This document shows, one piece after another, positions 33,705 to 41,324 of a stretch of DNA of 64,000 nucleotides (positions within the stretch are counted from its first letter, which is position 1; the number at the start of each line of letters is the position of its first letter). A model generated the notes under the pieces. It made no database searches, was not told the origin of the DNA, and worked only from the letters and a program-made list of their open reading frames with translations. The DNA is from Rhizobacter sp. (GTDB taxonomy: Bacteria > Pseudomonadota > Gammaproteobacteria > Burkholderiales > Burkholderiaceae_C), in assembly GCA_019635355.1 (NCBI GenBank), contig JAHBZQ010000001.1, forward strand, positions 2,294,001-2,358,000, in the 5' to 3' direction. A program made the position numbers and the translations under genes.

Positions 33705-34309
33705 AGAAACTTCTCTTGCTCACCCTCGCCATGCTGCTGCCCCACCTCAGCTTCGGGCAGCTGGGCCCGGCCGACCTGAACGGATTCCAAAGCCTTCTGG
33801 AAAGCGCGACGGCCAACCCGCTCAGAGACTGCGCCGACGCCGGCCTGCGCAAGCTCTACATCTATCGGGCGATCCAGGTGGCGAAGACACCGGACGCCGA
33901 GGCAGCACGAGCGCAGCTCGCCGACGTGCAGGACGAGAGCGTCAAGCTTCAGCTCCAGAAAGAGATCGAGCTGTGGACGCAGACCCGCTCGCCCCAGGCG
34001 GTCGCCCAGGCCAAGTTCGATGCCTGCCTGCAGCAGGTGTCGCTGCCGACGAGCGAGCCCTTGAGTCGCCTGACGCGCCACTGCCTTGGCAACGCGCTCT
34101 TCGCCATCGACGTGCAGCAAGCCAAGGACGTCAAGCAGCCGGTGGAAGCCCTCAAGACCCGAATGCGGCAGGCGAAGACGCCTCTCCCCGCCGGCCAGGT
34201 CGGCGCGTTCATCGACGAGATGTTCGCCGCCACGAGCCGCGCGGAAGAAGAGGCGCTGGCGCGGGAGCTGTTGTCTTCGTGCATCGGCGCCAACAACGGG
34301 CGCTTCTGA
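33701..34309 (+). CDS. Exported protein of unknown function, 202 aa
   Basis: Not recognised. A signal peptide (1-19, MKKLLLLTLAMLLPHLSFGQ) is followed by an almost entirely helical mature domain. It has three Cys before the C-terminus (DCADAGLRKLYIYRA, KFDACLQQV, RHCLGNALFAI) and one near the end (LLSSCIGANN), so two disulfides are possible. It overlaps the lactonase gene by 4 nt, so it may be translated from the same transcript, although a role in the same pathway is not evident. Confidence 0.7.
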   Translation: MKKLLLLTLAMLLPHLSFGQLGPADLNGFQSLLESATANPLRDCADAGLRKLYIYRAIQVAKTPDAEAARAQLADVQDESVKLQLQKEIELWTQTRSPQAVAQAKFDACLQQVSLPTSEPLSRLTRHCLGNALFAIDVQQAKDVKQPVEALKTRMRQAKTPLPAGQVGAFIDEMFAATSRAEEEALARELLSSCIGANNGRF

Positions 34310-34330
34310 GTCCGACGAACGGACGAGCGC

Positions 34331-34597
34331 TCAGGCGAGCGCTTCGTTCCAGTCCTGCAAGGTCACCCGGCTCACGACGCCGTTCAGCACGAACGGGTCT
34401 TCTTTCGAGAATTCTTCCGCCGCTTCACGCGAGGTGAAGACGCCGAGCGCGCCCACCGGCGGGCTGCCGTAAGGCCCGGCCATCAGCAGCACGCCGCGGC
34501 CATGGAACTCCTTCAGCCGCGCCACGTGGGCGTTGTAGTAGACAGGCGCCTTCGCGAAGCCGTCGGCGGCCAGCTCGTAGAACATCAGTGTCTTCAT
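34331..34597 (-). CDS. YciI-family small protein
   Basis: An 88-aa soluble protein with the YciI ferredoxin-like fold: MKTLMFYELAADGFAKAPVYYNAHVARLKEFHGRGVLLMAGPYGSP, then GALGVFTSREAAEEFSKEDPFVLNGVV. It retains the conserved His (YYNAHVARL) and Asp (KEDPF) of the family. Function is uncertain; relatives may be small enzymes or ligand-binding proteins. It converges with the upstream exported protein gene and is divergent from the MAPEG gene. Confidence 0.85.
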   Translation of the reverse strand: MKTLMFYELAADGFAKAPVYYNAHVARLKEFHGRGVLLMAGPYGSPPVGALGVFTSREAAEEFSKEDPFVLNGVVSRVTLQDWNEALA

Positions 34598-34675
34598 GCA
34601 GGGAAACCGAGAAGTGGGTGGAGGGGAGGCTCGGCCATGATGCCAGCCTCATTCGACACCACCAAGGAGCCCCGC

Positions 34676-35068
34676 GTGACCCGACTGCTCACCCTCGTCG
34701 TCGCCATGACCGTGCTGACCTGGCTGGCCATCCTCGTGGCCAGCATGCTGCGCTCGAAGGGCGACATGAAGCTCGCCCTCAGCAACCGCGACCACCTGCC
34801 TGAGCCCTCACCGCTGGCGGCGCGGGCCGACCGGGCAGCCCAGAACACGAAGGAGAACTTCATCCTCTTCACCGCCCTGGCCGTCGCCGCACTGGCCGCG
34901 GCGCCCGCCAACGCGCAGGTGCTGCTCGGCGCACAGATCTTCTTCTGGGCACGGGTGGTGTACCTGCCGATCTACTACCTCGGCATCCAAGGGGTGCGCA
35001 CGGCCGTGTGGGCCATCGGGATCGTGGGGCTCGGCGTGATGGCTGCGGCACTGCTGACGCTTCCTTGA
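34676..35068 (+). CDS. MAPEG-family membrane protein
   Basis: A 130-aa four-helix membrane protein. GTG at 34676 is chosen because AAGGAG (34664-34669) sits 6 nt upstream; ATG codons further upstream lack a site and would add a polar leader. The MAPEG pattern is clear: LSNRDHLPEPSPLAARADRAAQNTKENFILFTALAVAALAA, with the conserved Arg/Asn-Glu motif (RAAQNTKENF), then ARVVYLPIYYLGI. MAPEG proteins include membrane glutathione transferases; the activity here is not known. Confidence 0.85.
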   Translation: MTRLLTLVVAMTVLTWLAILVASMLRSKGDMKLALSNRDHLPEPSPLAARADRAAQNTKENFILFTALAVAALAAAPANAQVLLGAQIFFWARVVYLPIYYLGIQGVRTAVWAIGIVGLGVMAAALLTLP

Positions 35069-35291
35069 ATCGGGCGGCCAGCGGAGACCTGCCCATGCGC
35101 AACTCTGGGTCGATGGCCCGGCAAGCCCACGTGCACCAAGCTGGGCGTGGTCGTGCCTGCTGGAAAGGCTGTCGCGCCGGTCAGATGCAAGGGAGCGGGG
35201 GGACCCCGCCTCATCCTCTTTGATGTCGCGCTGCCGAGCCGGCAAGCGCAAACTCCGCCCAACAACGGAGCCCGACCAAGGAGCCCACCAG
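35069..35291 (+). other. Intergenic region upstream of the 180-aa unknown gene
   Basis: This 223-nt stretch has no supported gene. It carries AAGGAG about 9 nt before the downstream ATG at 35292. Short open frames here have no conserved features, and no hairpin with a T-run was noticed. Confidence 0.4.
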
Positions 35292-35834
35292 ATGGCACTG
35301 AAGCAATACAGATCCGGTGACGCCGACATTCTTTTCAAGGTGATCAAAGGCACCTACAACGGAAGAAGCGTCGCGCTCGGCATTGCGTTTCGCACCCACG
35401 ATGCGCCGATCGGCTATTTCCCGTTCTACGGGGCGAAGGATTTCGACTTCAGCGGCGAGACCTCGCTCAAGGAAGAGATCCTCGCTCGCTTGCCGATCGA
35501 TCTTTCAGCCGCCGGCTCCCCCCACACGCTGCTGATCAAGGAAGCCGCCGGAGATGTCGAGTTCCTGGGGGCCGGCGACGGCGACATGACCGACATCCAG
35601 CAACTGGTGAAACGAGACCTCGTCAGGCACGCCATGGCCTGCGCATCGGGCGTGTTCGTGGACGGCATCATGCTGGCCCTCGGTGGCCCCACGATCAAGT
35701 CCTTGGTCGACCAGTTCGTCAAGTCGAAGATCCAGCAGTTCATCTTGTCGAAGGCCATCACCGGCGCCACCAAGAAGTACCTGAAGGAACAGGGCAACCT
35801 CGACGTCGACAGGCTGCTGAGCCACGTGCCGTGA
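35292..35834 (+). CDS. Uncharacterised protein, 180 aa
   Basis: Not recognised. The start at ATG 35292 has AAGGAG upstream (CCAAGGAGCCCACCAG). The N-terminal half is beta-rich (YRSGDADILFKVIKGTYNGRSVALGIAFRTHDAPIGYFPFYGAKDFDF) and the C-terminal half includes a hydrophobic glycine-containing segment (FVDGIMLALGGPTIKSLVDQFVKSKIQQFILSKAITGATKKYL), perhaps a membrane-associated helix. No signal peptide. Base composition is slightly less GC-biased than the neighbours. It stands alone, followed by a multi-pass membrane protein gene. Confidence 0.6.
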   Translation: MALKQYRSGDADILFKVIKGTYNGRSVALGIAFRTHDAPIGYFPFYGAKDFDFSGETSLKEEILARLPIDLSAAGSPHTLLIKEAAGDVEFLGAGDGDMTDIQQLVKRDLVRHAMACASGVFVDGIMLALGGPTIKSLVDQFVKSKIQQFILSKAITGATKKYLKEQGNLDVDRLLSHVP

Positions 35835-35902
35835 GTGCGCGAAGCGCCGCGGCGTGGGTAAAGTCCACCCCGGTTCACCTTCGGCGACGACAAGACCACC
35901 CC

Positions 35903-36562
35903 ATGCCCGCCCAATCCCAACACCACGAGATCGACCACCGCACCATCAAGCTGCTCGTGGGCGTCATCGCGATCACCCTGTCGTGGCTGACGAGCGCCTT
36001 CGCCACGACCACGCTCACCTCCATCAGCGCGGCGTACTACGAAGGCGGCTGGTCGATGGTCGTGTTCGTGGGCTTCCTCTTCGCCATCTCGGCCTTGATG
36101 CTGGCCTACAACGGCTACACCAAGGTGGAGATGGTGCTGTGCAAGGTGGCGGCGCTGTGCGGCGTCATCATCGCCATGTTTCCCTGCCGGTGTGAAAACC
36201 GCGACGAGATCATCAAGGGCCTGCATGGCGGCGCGGCGATCGTGCTGTTCCTGATCCTCGCGTACCTGTGCTGGGGCTTCTTCCAGCGGGCGCGGGCCAA
36301 GGGGTACGCGCAGGCCAAGCGCCGCTCTTGGATCTATGCGGCCTGCGGCATCGCGATGCTGCTGTCGATCGGCTCGCTCGCCATCGAGACCTTCACGCAG
36401 GGCGGCATGACGGCGCACGTGCACAACCGTTTCGTGTTCTACGGCGAAGCGCTCGGCCTGGTGGCCTTCGGCGTGTCGTGGCTCACGGCCAGCCGCACGC
36501 TGCCCTTCCTCACGAGCCGCGACGAGCGCTTCTCGCCCTTGCGGCAGAACAACCCGGACTGA
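35903..36562 (+). CDS. Multi-pass membrane protein of unknown function (DUF998-like)
   Basis: A 219-aa protein with about six hydrophobic helices (residues about 15-35, 50-68, 80-98, 115-135, 150-170, 185-203). Features include a conserved-looking N-terminal TSISAAYYEGG and a loop PCRCENRDEIIKGLHGGAAI between helices three and four, which recalls DUF998/frrs1-like proteins (paired charged and His residues). No enzyme motif is visible. The start at ATG 35903 yields a short cytoplasmic N-terminus; no strong ribosome-binding site was seen. Confidence 0.65.
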   Translation: MPAQSQHHEIDHRTIKLLVGVIAITLSWLTSAFATTTLTSISAAYYEGGWSMVVFVGFLFAISALMLAYNGYTKVEMVLCKVAALCGVIIAMFPCRCENRDEIIKGLHGGAAIVLFLILAYLCWGFFQRARAKGYAQAKRRSWIYAACGIAMLLSIGSLAIETFTQGGMTAHVHNRFVFYGEALGLVAFGVSWLTASRTLPFLTSRDERFSPLRQNNPD

Positions 36563-36705
36563 ACCGGCGCGTGACGGCACACCCCAATGGGTGTCGCCCC
36601 CATGAGACAAGCCGCCCCCGCGGTGACACCCGTTGTGCCAACAATCGCGCCGCGCGACGACGCCGGTGAGTCCACCTGCCGCCGCAGCACTCGGAGGGAA
36701 CCACA

Positions 36706-37074
36706 GTGGGCAGCATCGTGATCGCGGTCGTCGTCTTCGTCTTCTTGGTCATCTTCCCGTTCAAGCTCGCGGCCAGCTGGTTTGGCGCGGAGCGCAGCGA
36801 CTGGGTGTCGTGCATCGTCGCGGTGTTCGTCGCCGGCACCCTCGGCGGCGGTCTGGCGGGCATCCTGGGGGGCGGGCTGACGTGGGCCTTTTTCGGCGCG
36901 CTGCAAGGGCTGCTGTCGCTCGCGCTGGTGCTGCTGATCTCGGGCCTGACCAACCGCTTCGTGCTGGGCACGACCTTCGTGAGGGGCGTGCTGATCTCGG
37001 TGGTGGGCGCGCTCATCGTGCCGGGGGTCTTTGTCGCGGCCCTGTGGGTGGGCACCAAGGGGGCCGGCGCATGA
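36706..37074 (+). CDS. Small membrane protein, 122 aa
   Basis: Four or so hydrophobic helices in 122 residues (MGSIVIAVVVFVFLVIFPFKLAASWF; WVSCIVAVFVAGTLGGGLAGILGGGL; FGALQGLLSLALVLLISGL; GVLISVVGALIVPGVFVAALWVG). GTG at 36706 is the start, with GGAGG about 9 nt upstream. Not assignable to a known family by eye. Its stop overlaps the ATG of the next small gene by 4 nt, so the pair is likely co-translated. Confidence 0.65.
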   Translation: MGSIVIAVVVFVFLVIFPFKLAASWFGAERSDWVSCIVAVFVAGTLGGGLAGILGGGLTWAFFGALQGLLSLALVLLISGLTNRFVLGTTFVRGVLISVVGALIVPGVFVAALWVGTKGAGA

Positions 37075-37406
37075 AGCTCTACCAGGCGCTCGCCATCGCG
37101 TGCACCTTCGGCGCGCTGTGGGGCGGCCAGCTGGCCGCCGAGGGGCACATGCTGCACAAGGCGATCGACAGCGCCGAGCGGCACCTCGTGTCACCCGGGA
37201 AGAGCGACCCATCGCTCTCGTTCGTGGCCACGCTGCTGACGCTGGGTTACGTGGTGCTCGGGCGCGACGACCCGGCCCTGCTGGCGCAGGCGCGGCAAGA
37301 CGCCAACCTGCGGCTTTACGGCGGCGGTGCGCTGGCGGGCCTGTCGGTGCTGGCGCTGCTGTGGCTCGGCGTGTACCACCTGCGCACAGGGCGACACGCG
37401 GCGTGA
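37071..37406 (+). CDS. Small membrane protein, 111 aa
   Basis: Not recognised. An N-terminal hydrophobic segment (YQALAIACTFGALWGGQLAAEG) could be a signal anchor. A central segment LSFVATLLTLGYVVLGRDDPALLAQARQDANLRLYGGGALAGLSVLALLWLGVYHL gives one or two more membrane helices. It overlaps the 36706 gene by 4 nt. The two may form a small membrane complex, but this is only context. Confidence 0.6.
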   Translation: MKLYQALAIACTFGALWGGQLAAEGHMLHKAIDSAERHLVSPGKSDPSLSFVATLLTLGYVVLGRDDPALLAQARQDANLRLYGGGALAGLSVLALLWLGVYHLRTGRHAA

Positions 37407-37475
37407 CCTGTGTCACGCAGGCGCGCGGCCGGTGCTCAGGATCGGCCGGCGCCTGCCGATGACACTCCCACGTAT

Positions 37476-37507
37476 GCCCCCGCTCTGTGAGCTGTCTGAG
37501 TGGGGGC
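37476..37507 (+). repeat. Hairpin upstream of the diguanylate cyclase gene
   Basis: GCCCCCGCTC (37476-37485) and GAGTGGGGGC (37498-37507) make a 10-bp stem with one G-U pair and a 12-nt loop. A possible GTG start (37487) lies in the loop. No T-run follows. It could terminate the small membrane protein pair or fold the leader of the cyclase mRNA. Confidence 0.45.
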
Positions 37508-37528
37508 CTCTGCGTGCCCAGTCCTCGC

Positions 37529-38659
37529 ATGAGCCTCGCCCCACCTGCCCCCGATGCCCCGTCCAGCGACGGCTGGCAGCGCGATGCACGCGACACCGCG
37601 ACGCAGCGGCACCGCCAGGCGGCCTGGGGTGTGCTCGGCTTCATCACGGCCGACACGCTGCTGCTGTCGGGCTATGCCGCCCTCGGCCACGTGCCACCGC
37701 TGGCGGTGCTGCTCTTTGCCCTGGCCGGCGGCAGCATCTTCGGCCTCTATCGCCTGGGCATCGTGCGCGGCTGGCAGCACCGCTGGCGCGGGCTGATGCT
37801 CACGCTCGCGATCACGCCGCTCGTCTCGGTGCAGTTGCTCACGATGGCCCATGCCGTGCCGCAGGTGGGCTTGCTGATGCTGATGACGCTGATCCCCACC
37901 GTCGCGATGACGGCGCTCATCCTGCCGATGCGCCTGCTGGCCCCGCTGTGCCTGCTGCTCGGCGCCGCCAGTGCGGCCTTGATGCTGTGGCACGGTGCGG
38001 CCCTCACGCTGCCAATGCAGACCGCCGGCGAGGCCACCTTGAGCGCCATCTGGGTCACCATGCTGCTCGGCCGCGTGGCCACGCTCAGCGTGCGGGGCAC
38101 CCAGCTGCGCAACGCGCTCGCCCGCAAGAGCGCCGCGCTGGCCGATGCGCTGCAGAAGCTGGAAGCCATCGCCACCCACGACGAGCTGACGGGACTGCTC
38201 AACCGCCGCGCCGCGATGGAGCTGCTGGCAAGCGAGTTGCAGCGCGCCGAGCGCAGCGGGCAGGCCTTCAGCGTGGCGCTCTTCGACATCGACCACTTCA
38301 AGCAGGTCAACGACACCCTGGGCCACGGCGCAGGTGACGAGGTGCTGCGCCGCTACGCCGCGGCGATGCAGGCCACCACGCGGGCGGCCGATCGTTTTGC
38401 GCGCTATGGCGGCGAGGAGTTCCTGCTGCTGATGCCTGACCAGCACCAGCCGCAAGCGGCGCTGCAGGTGGCCGACCGCATGCGCACGCTGACCGAGCAA
38501 CAACCCTGGCACGAGGTGGCCCCCACTCTCAAGCTCACGGTGTCGGCCGGGGTGGCCACCCACCGGCCAGGCGAGACCATCGCGCAGCTGCTCGCGCGGG
38601 CCGATGGCGCGCTCTATGCGGCCAAGCGCGCCGGGCGCAACCGCGTGCAGGCCGGTTAA
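37529..38659 (+). CDS. Membrane-bound diguanylate cyclase (GGDEF)
   Basis: A 376-aa protein making cyclic di-GMP from two GTP. An N-terminal region with about six membrane helices (residues 32-190) acts as an uncharacterised sensor. A GGDEF domain follows (about 215-370): THDELTGLLNRRAAMELL, FDIDHFKQVNDTLGHGAGDEVLRR and the active site RYGGEEFLLL. An RxxD inhibitory site (RAAD) stands five residues before GGEEF, so product inhibition is likely. The start is set at ATG 37529; GTG 37487 is in frame but lies inside a hairpin loop. Confidence 0.9.
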   Translation: MSLAPPAPDAPSSDGWQRDARDTATQRHRQAAWGVLGFITADTLLLSGYAALGHVPPLAVLLFALAGGSIFGLYRLGIVRGWQHRWRGLMLTLAITPLVSVQLLTMAHAVPQVGLLMLMTLIPTVAMTALILPMRLLAPLCLLLGAASAALMLWHGAALTLPMQTAGEATLSAIWVTMLLGRVATLSVRGTQLRNALARKSAALADALQKLEAIATHDELTGLLNRRAAMELLASELQRAERSGQAFSVALFDIDHFKQVNDTLGHGAGDEVLRRYAAAMQATTRAADRFARYGGEEFLLLMPDQHQPQAALQVADRMRTLTEQQPWHEVAPTLKLTVSAGVATHRPGETIAQLLARADGALYAAKRAGRNRVQAG

Positions 38660-38662
38660 GGC

Positions 38663-39787
38663 CTATTCACCCAGGCCCAGCACGTTGGGCTGGCGCTTTT
38701 CGATCGCCCACTTGAGCAAGGCCGCGACCCGGAACACACCGTGTGCAAACTTTCCGTAGGGCAGCGTGAGAAAGAGCGCCATCACGGCCCCGAGGTGCAC
38801 GCAGAGTGCGAGCGGCAGCGCCGGCGTCGCGCGCACGAGCATCAGCACGAGGCCGCTGGCGGCGGTGAGGAAGAGCAGTGCGATGAAGCCGCGATCCATC
38901 GGGCGCTGGGCCACATCGCCCTGCGCAGGGTGCCGCTTCAGGTTCAGCCAACCGAGGCCCACGGCGCCGATCACCAGCGACACGCCCCCGGTGGCGCCGA
39001 GCAGCTTGGGCAGGCTGGTGAAGGCATACGGCGCGGGCCAGCCGAAGGCGTAGTGGTAGAGGGTCGCCACGCAGGTGGCGGCGAAGCACAGCATGAAGCC
39101 GTAGAAGGTGGCGTGGTGGAAGCGGCGGCGCGCGAGTGTGTAGCGGTCGTCGCTCTCATTGCAGCCTTCGCCGTGGCCGCCACCGAGGTGCTTCAGGCGC
39201 AGCGCATCGTGCGCCGCTTCGCCCACCGCCGGCGCCGACGCGGCACCGGGCGAGATGCCGCGCCAGAAATGCCGCACCGCCATCGCCAGCGCGAAGACGA
39301 CGAACAGGAACACCGGCGCGAAGAGGCCCACCATCAGCCCGTGAGGAAACACGGCGTAGAAGTTGCCACCGTCCACACGCTGCCACAGGCTGCCCTGCCG
39401 CATCACGGCGAGCACCAGGAAGAGCGCGAGCCCGGCCGCGAGCGCGAGCGACAGCACCAGCCCGTTGCGCTGGTAGAGCGCCCCCAGCGCAGGCGGCCAT
39501 GCGTGGTCGGCATAGGTCTCGCCGCGCACGCGCGCCATCGCCTGCGGCACGTTGACCGCGAACTCATGCGGCGGCGCGTACTGGCAGGCGTGCAGGCAGG
39601 CGCCGCAGTTGTGGCAGAGGTTCGCGAGGTAGTCGACATCGGCCGCCGGAAAGGCCAGCCGGCGCGTCATCGCAGGGAAGACGGCGCAGAAGCCTTCGCA
39701 GTAGCGGCAGGCGTTGCAGATGGTCAGCACACGCTCGACCTCGGCCTGCGAGGTGCTGAGGATGGGAACGATGGGATGACGCGTCAT
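38663..39787 (-). CDS. tcuB: Tricarballylate utilisation protein TcuB-like (iron-sulfur membrane protein)
   Basis: A 374-aa inner-membrane protein with an N-terminal di-cluster ferredoxin-like part (ICNACRYCEGFCAVFPAM and CHNCGACLHACQYAPPHEF) and about six membrane helices with His residues suited to haem or quinone contact (YHYAFGWP, CVHLGAVMALFLTLPYGKFAHG). In Salmonella, TcuB reoxidises the flavin of TcuA and passes electrons to the quinone pool. It follows the tcuA-like gene by 36 nt; the gap holds one arm of a dispersed repeat. Confidence 0.9.
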   Translation of the reverse strand: MTRHPIVPILSTSQAEVERVLTICNACRYCEGFCAVFPAMTRRLAFPAADVDYLANLCHNCGACLHACQYAPPHEFAVNVPQAMARVRGETYADHAWPPALGALYQRNGLVLSLALAAGLALFLVLAVMRQGSLWQRVDGGNFYAVFPHGLMVGLFAPVFLFVVFALAMAVRHFWRGISPGAASAPAVGEAAHDALRLKHLGGGHGEGCNESDDRYTLARRRFHHATFYGFMLCFAATCVATLYHYAFGWPAPYAFTSLPKLLGATGGVSLVIGAVGLGWLNLKRHPAQGDVAQRPMDRGFIALLFLTAASGLVLMLVRATPALPLALCVHLGAVMALFLTLPYGKFAHGVFRVAALLKWAIEKRQPNVLGLGE

Positions 39788-39812
39788 GGTGGGGGCCTGT
39801 GCTTCATGCTGG

Positions 39813-39836
39813 CTTCGACAAGCTCAGCCCGAACGG
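39813..39836. repeat. Single arm of the dispersed repeat overlapping the tcuA stop
   Basis: The 24 nt at 39813-39836 (containing CTTCGACAAGCTCA) match one arm of the repeats at 10631, 11435 and 29605. The second arm is missing. The stop codon of the TcuA-like gene (39824-39826, minus strand) and its last few codons fall inside this arm. Confidence 0.75.
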
Positions 39837-41224
39837 AGGGCGGCATCGGTCGCCGCCTTGGCGGCGCTGGTGCCGGCGATGCGCCCGAACGCCGTGCCGA
39901 TGCTCATGCCCACGCCCGCGGTGTAGCCCTGGCCGAGCACGTTGCCGGCCATCATCTCGCCCGCCACGAAGAGGTTGTCGCTCGGCACGCCGTTGAAGTG
40001 CACCGCGGCGTGTTCGTTGGTCTTCAAGCCGAGGTAAGTGAAGGTCACGCCGGGCTTGAGCGCGTAGCCATAGAAGGGCGGCGTGGTGAGCGGCAGCGCC
40101 CAGTGCGTCTTGGGCGGCGTGAGGCCCGTGGTCGCGCAGTCGTCGAGCACGGTGTGGTCGAAATGGCCGGGGCGGCAGGCGGCGTTGTAGGCCTCGAGCG
40201 TCTGCATGAAGGTGGCCTCGTCGAGCCCGAGCTGGCGGGCAAGCTCGGGCAGCGTGTCGGCCTGCGTGCCGGGAAAGACCGGCGGCATGAAACGCCCCAC
40301 CGCCTTCGCATCGATGATCGACCAGGCGATCTGCCCCGGCTGCTGCGCCACGAGCCGGCCCCAGATCGCGTAGCGCTTGGGCCAGAAATCTTCGCCTTCG
40401 TCGTAGAAGCGTTTGGCTTCGCGGTTGACCACCACGCCGAGCGAGACACAGTCGATGCGGGTGCAGATGCCGCCGTCGTAGAGCGGCGCACGCGCATCGA
40501 TGGCGACCATGTGCGCCTGGGTCGGGTCGCCGATGGCATCGGCGCCGCTGTCGATCAGGTGCTTGAGCAGCACGCCGCGGTTGAAGCGCGAGCCGCGGAT
40601 GAGGAAGTTGTCGGCCGGCCACTCGCCGCGTGCGTTCTGGCCCCAGGCCTCGCGCAGCCATTCGCGGTTGGACTCGAAGCCGCCCGCCGCGAGCACGCAG
40701 GCCTTGGCTGCGAAGCGGCGCTCACCCGAGTGCGCAGCGACGAAGCGGCCGTCTTCCAGCTCGAGGCGGTCGACCGGCGTCTCGTAGCGCACCTGCACGC
40801 CCAGCCGCTCGGCGCTGCGGTAGTAGGCGTTGACGAGCGCCTTGCCGCCACCCATGAAGAAGGCGTTGGTGCGCGCGGTGTGCAGCGCGCCCGAGAGCGA
40901 GGGCTGGAAGTGCACGCCGTGCGAGCGCATCCAGTCGCGGCAGGTCGACGAGGCGCGGATCACGAGGCGCGCGAGGTGCTCGTCGGTCTTGCCGCCCGTC
41001 ACCTTGAGCAGGTCTTGCCAGAACTCCTCTTCGGGGTAGGCGTCGACCAGCACATCTTGCGGGGCATCGTGCATGCAGCGCAGGTTGCGCACGTGCGGCG
41101 AGTTGCCGCCGCGCCATTCGCGCGGCGCGGCTTCGAGCATCAGCACCGAGGCACCGGCCTCGCGCGCCATCAGCGCGGCGCACAGTGCGGCGTTGCCGCC
41201 GCCGATCACAAGCACATCAACCAT
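39824..41224 (-). CDS. tcuA: FAD-dependent tricarballylate dehydrogenase TcuA-like
   Basis: A 466-aa flavoprotein of the fumarate reductase/succinate dehydrogenase class. The FAD-binding N-terminus is VDVLVIGGGNAALCAALMAREAGASVLMLEAAPREWRGGNSPHVRNLRCMH, with later AKACVLAAGGFESNREWL and a C-terminal FAD loop GEMMAGNVLGQGYTAGVGMSIGTAFGRIAG. The pairing with TcuB and the N(S/A)xHxRN pattern support oxidation of tricarballylate or a related tricarboxylate. The C-terminal residues lie within a dispersed-repeat arm. Confidence 0.9.
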   Translation of the reverse strand: MVDVLVIGGGNAALCAALMAREAGASVLMLEAAPREWRGGNSPHVRNLRCMHDAPQDVLVDAYPEEEFWQDLLKVTGGKTDEHLARLVIRASSTCRDWMRSHGVHFQPSLSGALHTARTNAFFMGGGKALVNAYYRSAERLGVQVRYETPVDRLELEDGRFVAAHSGERRFAAKACVLAAGGFESNREWLREAWGQNARGEWPADNFLIRGSRFNRGVLLKHLIDSGADAIGDPTQAHMVAIDARAPLYDGGICTRIDCVSLGVVVNREAKRFYDEGEDFWPKRYAIWGRLVAQQPGQIAWSIIDAKAVGRFMPPVFPGTQADTLPELARQLGLDEATFMQTLEAYNAACRPGHFDHTVLDDCATTGLTPPKTHWALPLTTPPFYGYALKPGVTFTYLGLKTNEHAAVHFNGVPSDNLFVAGEMMAGNVLGQGYTAGVGMSIGTAFGRIAGTSAAKAATDAALRSG

Positions 41225-41324
41225 ATCGGCCGCACTCTAGGTGGCCCGGCAGGCTTGCGCTAGACGGACCGGGGGCAAGCCCTCTTCAGCGTTCGTGAAG
41301 GCCTGCGGCGAGGAGGCCGTGGGC

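Noticed and set aside
38741..41263. An 840-codon open frame on the plus strand across tcuB and tcuA
   Set aside because: It spans two well-supported minus-strand genes and translates to His/Arg/Gly-rich sequence without domains.
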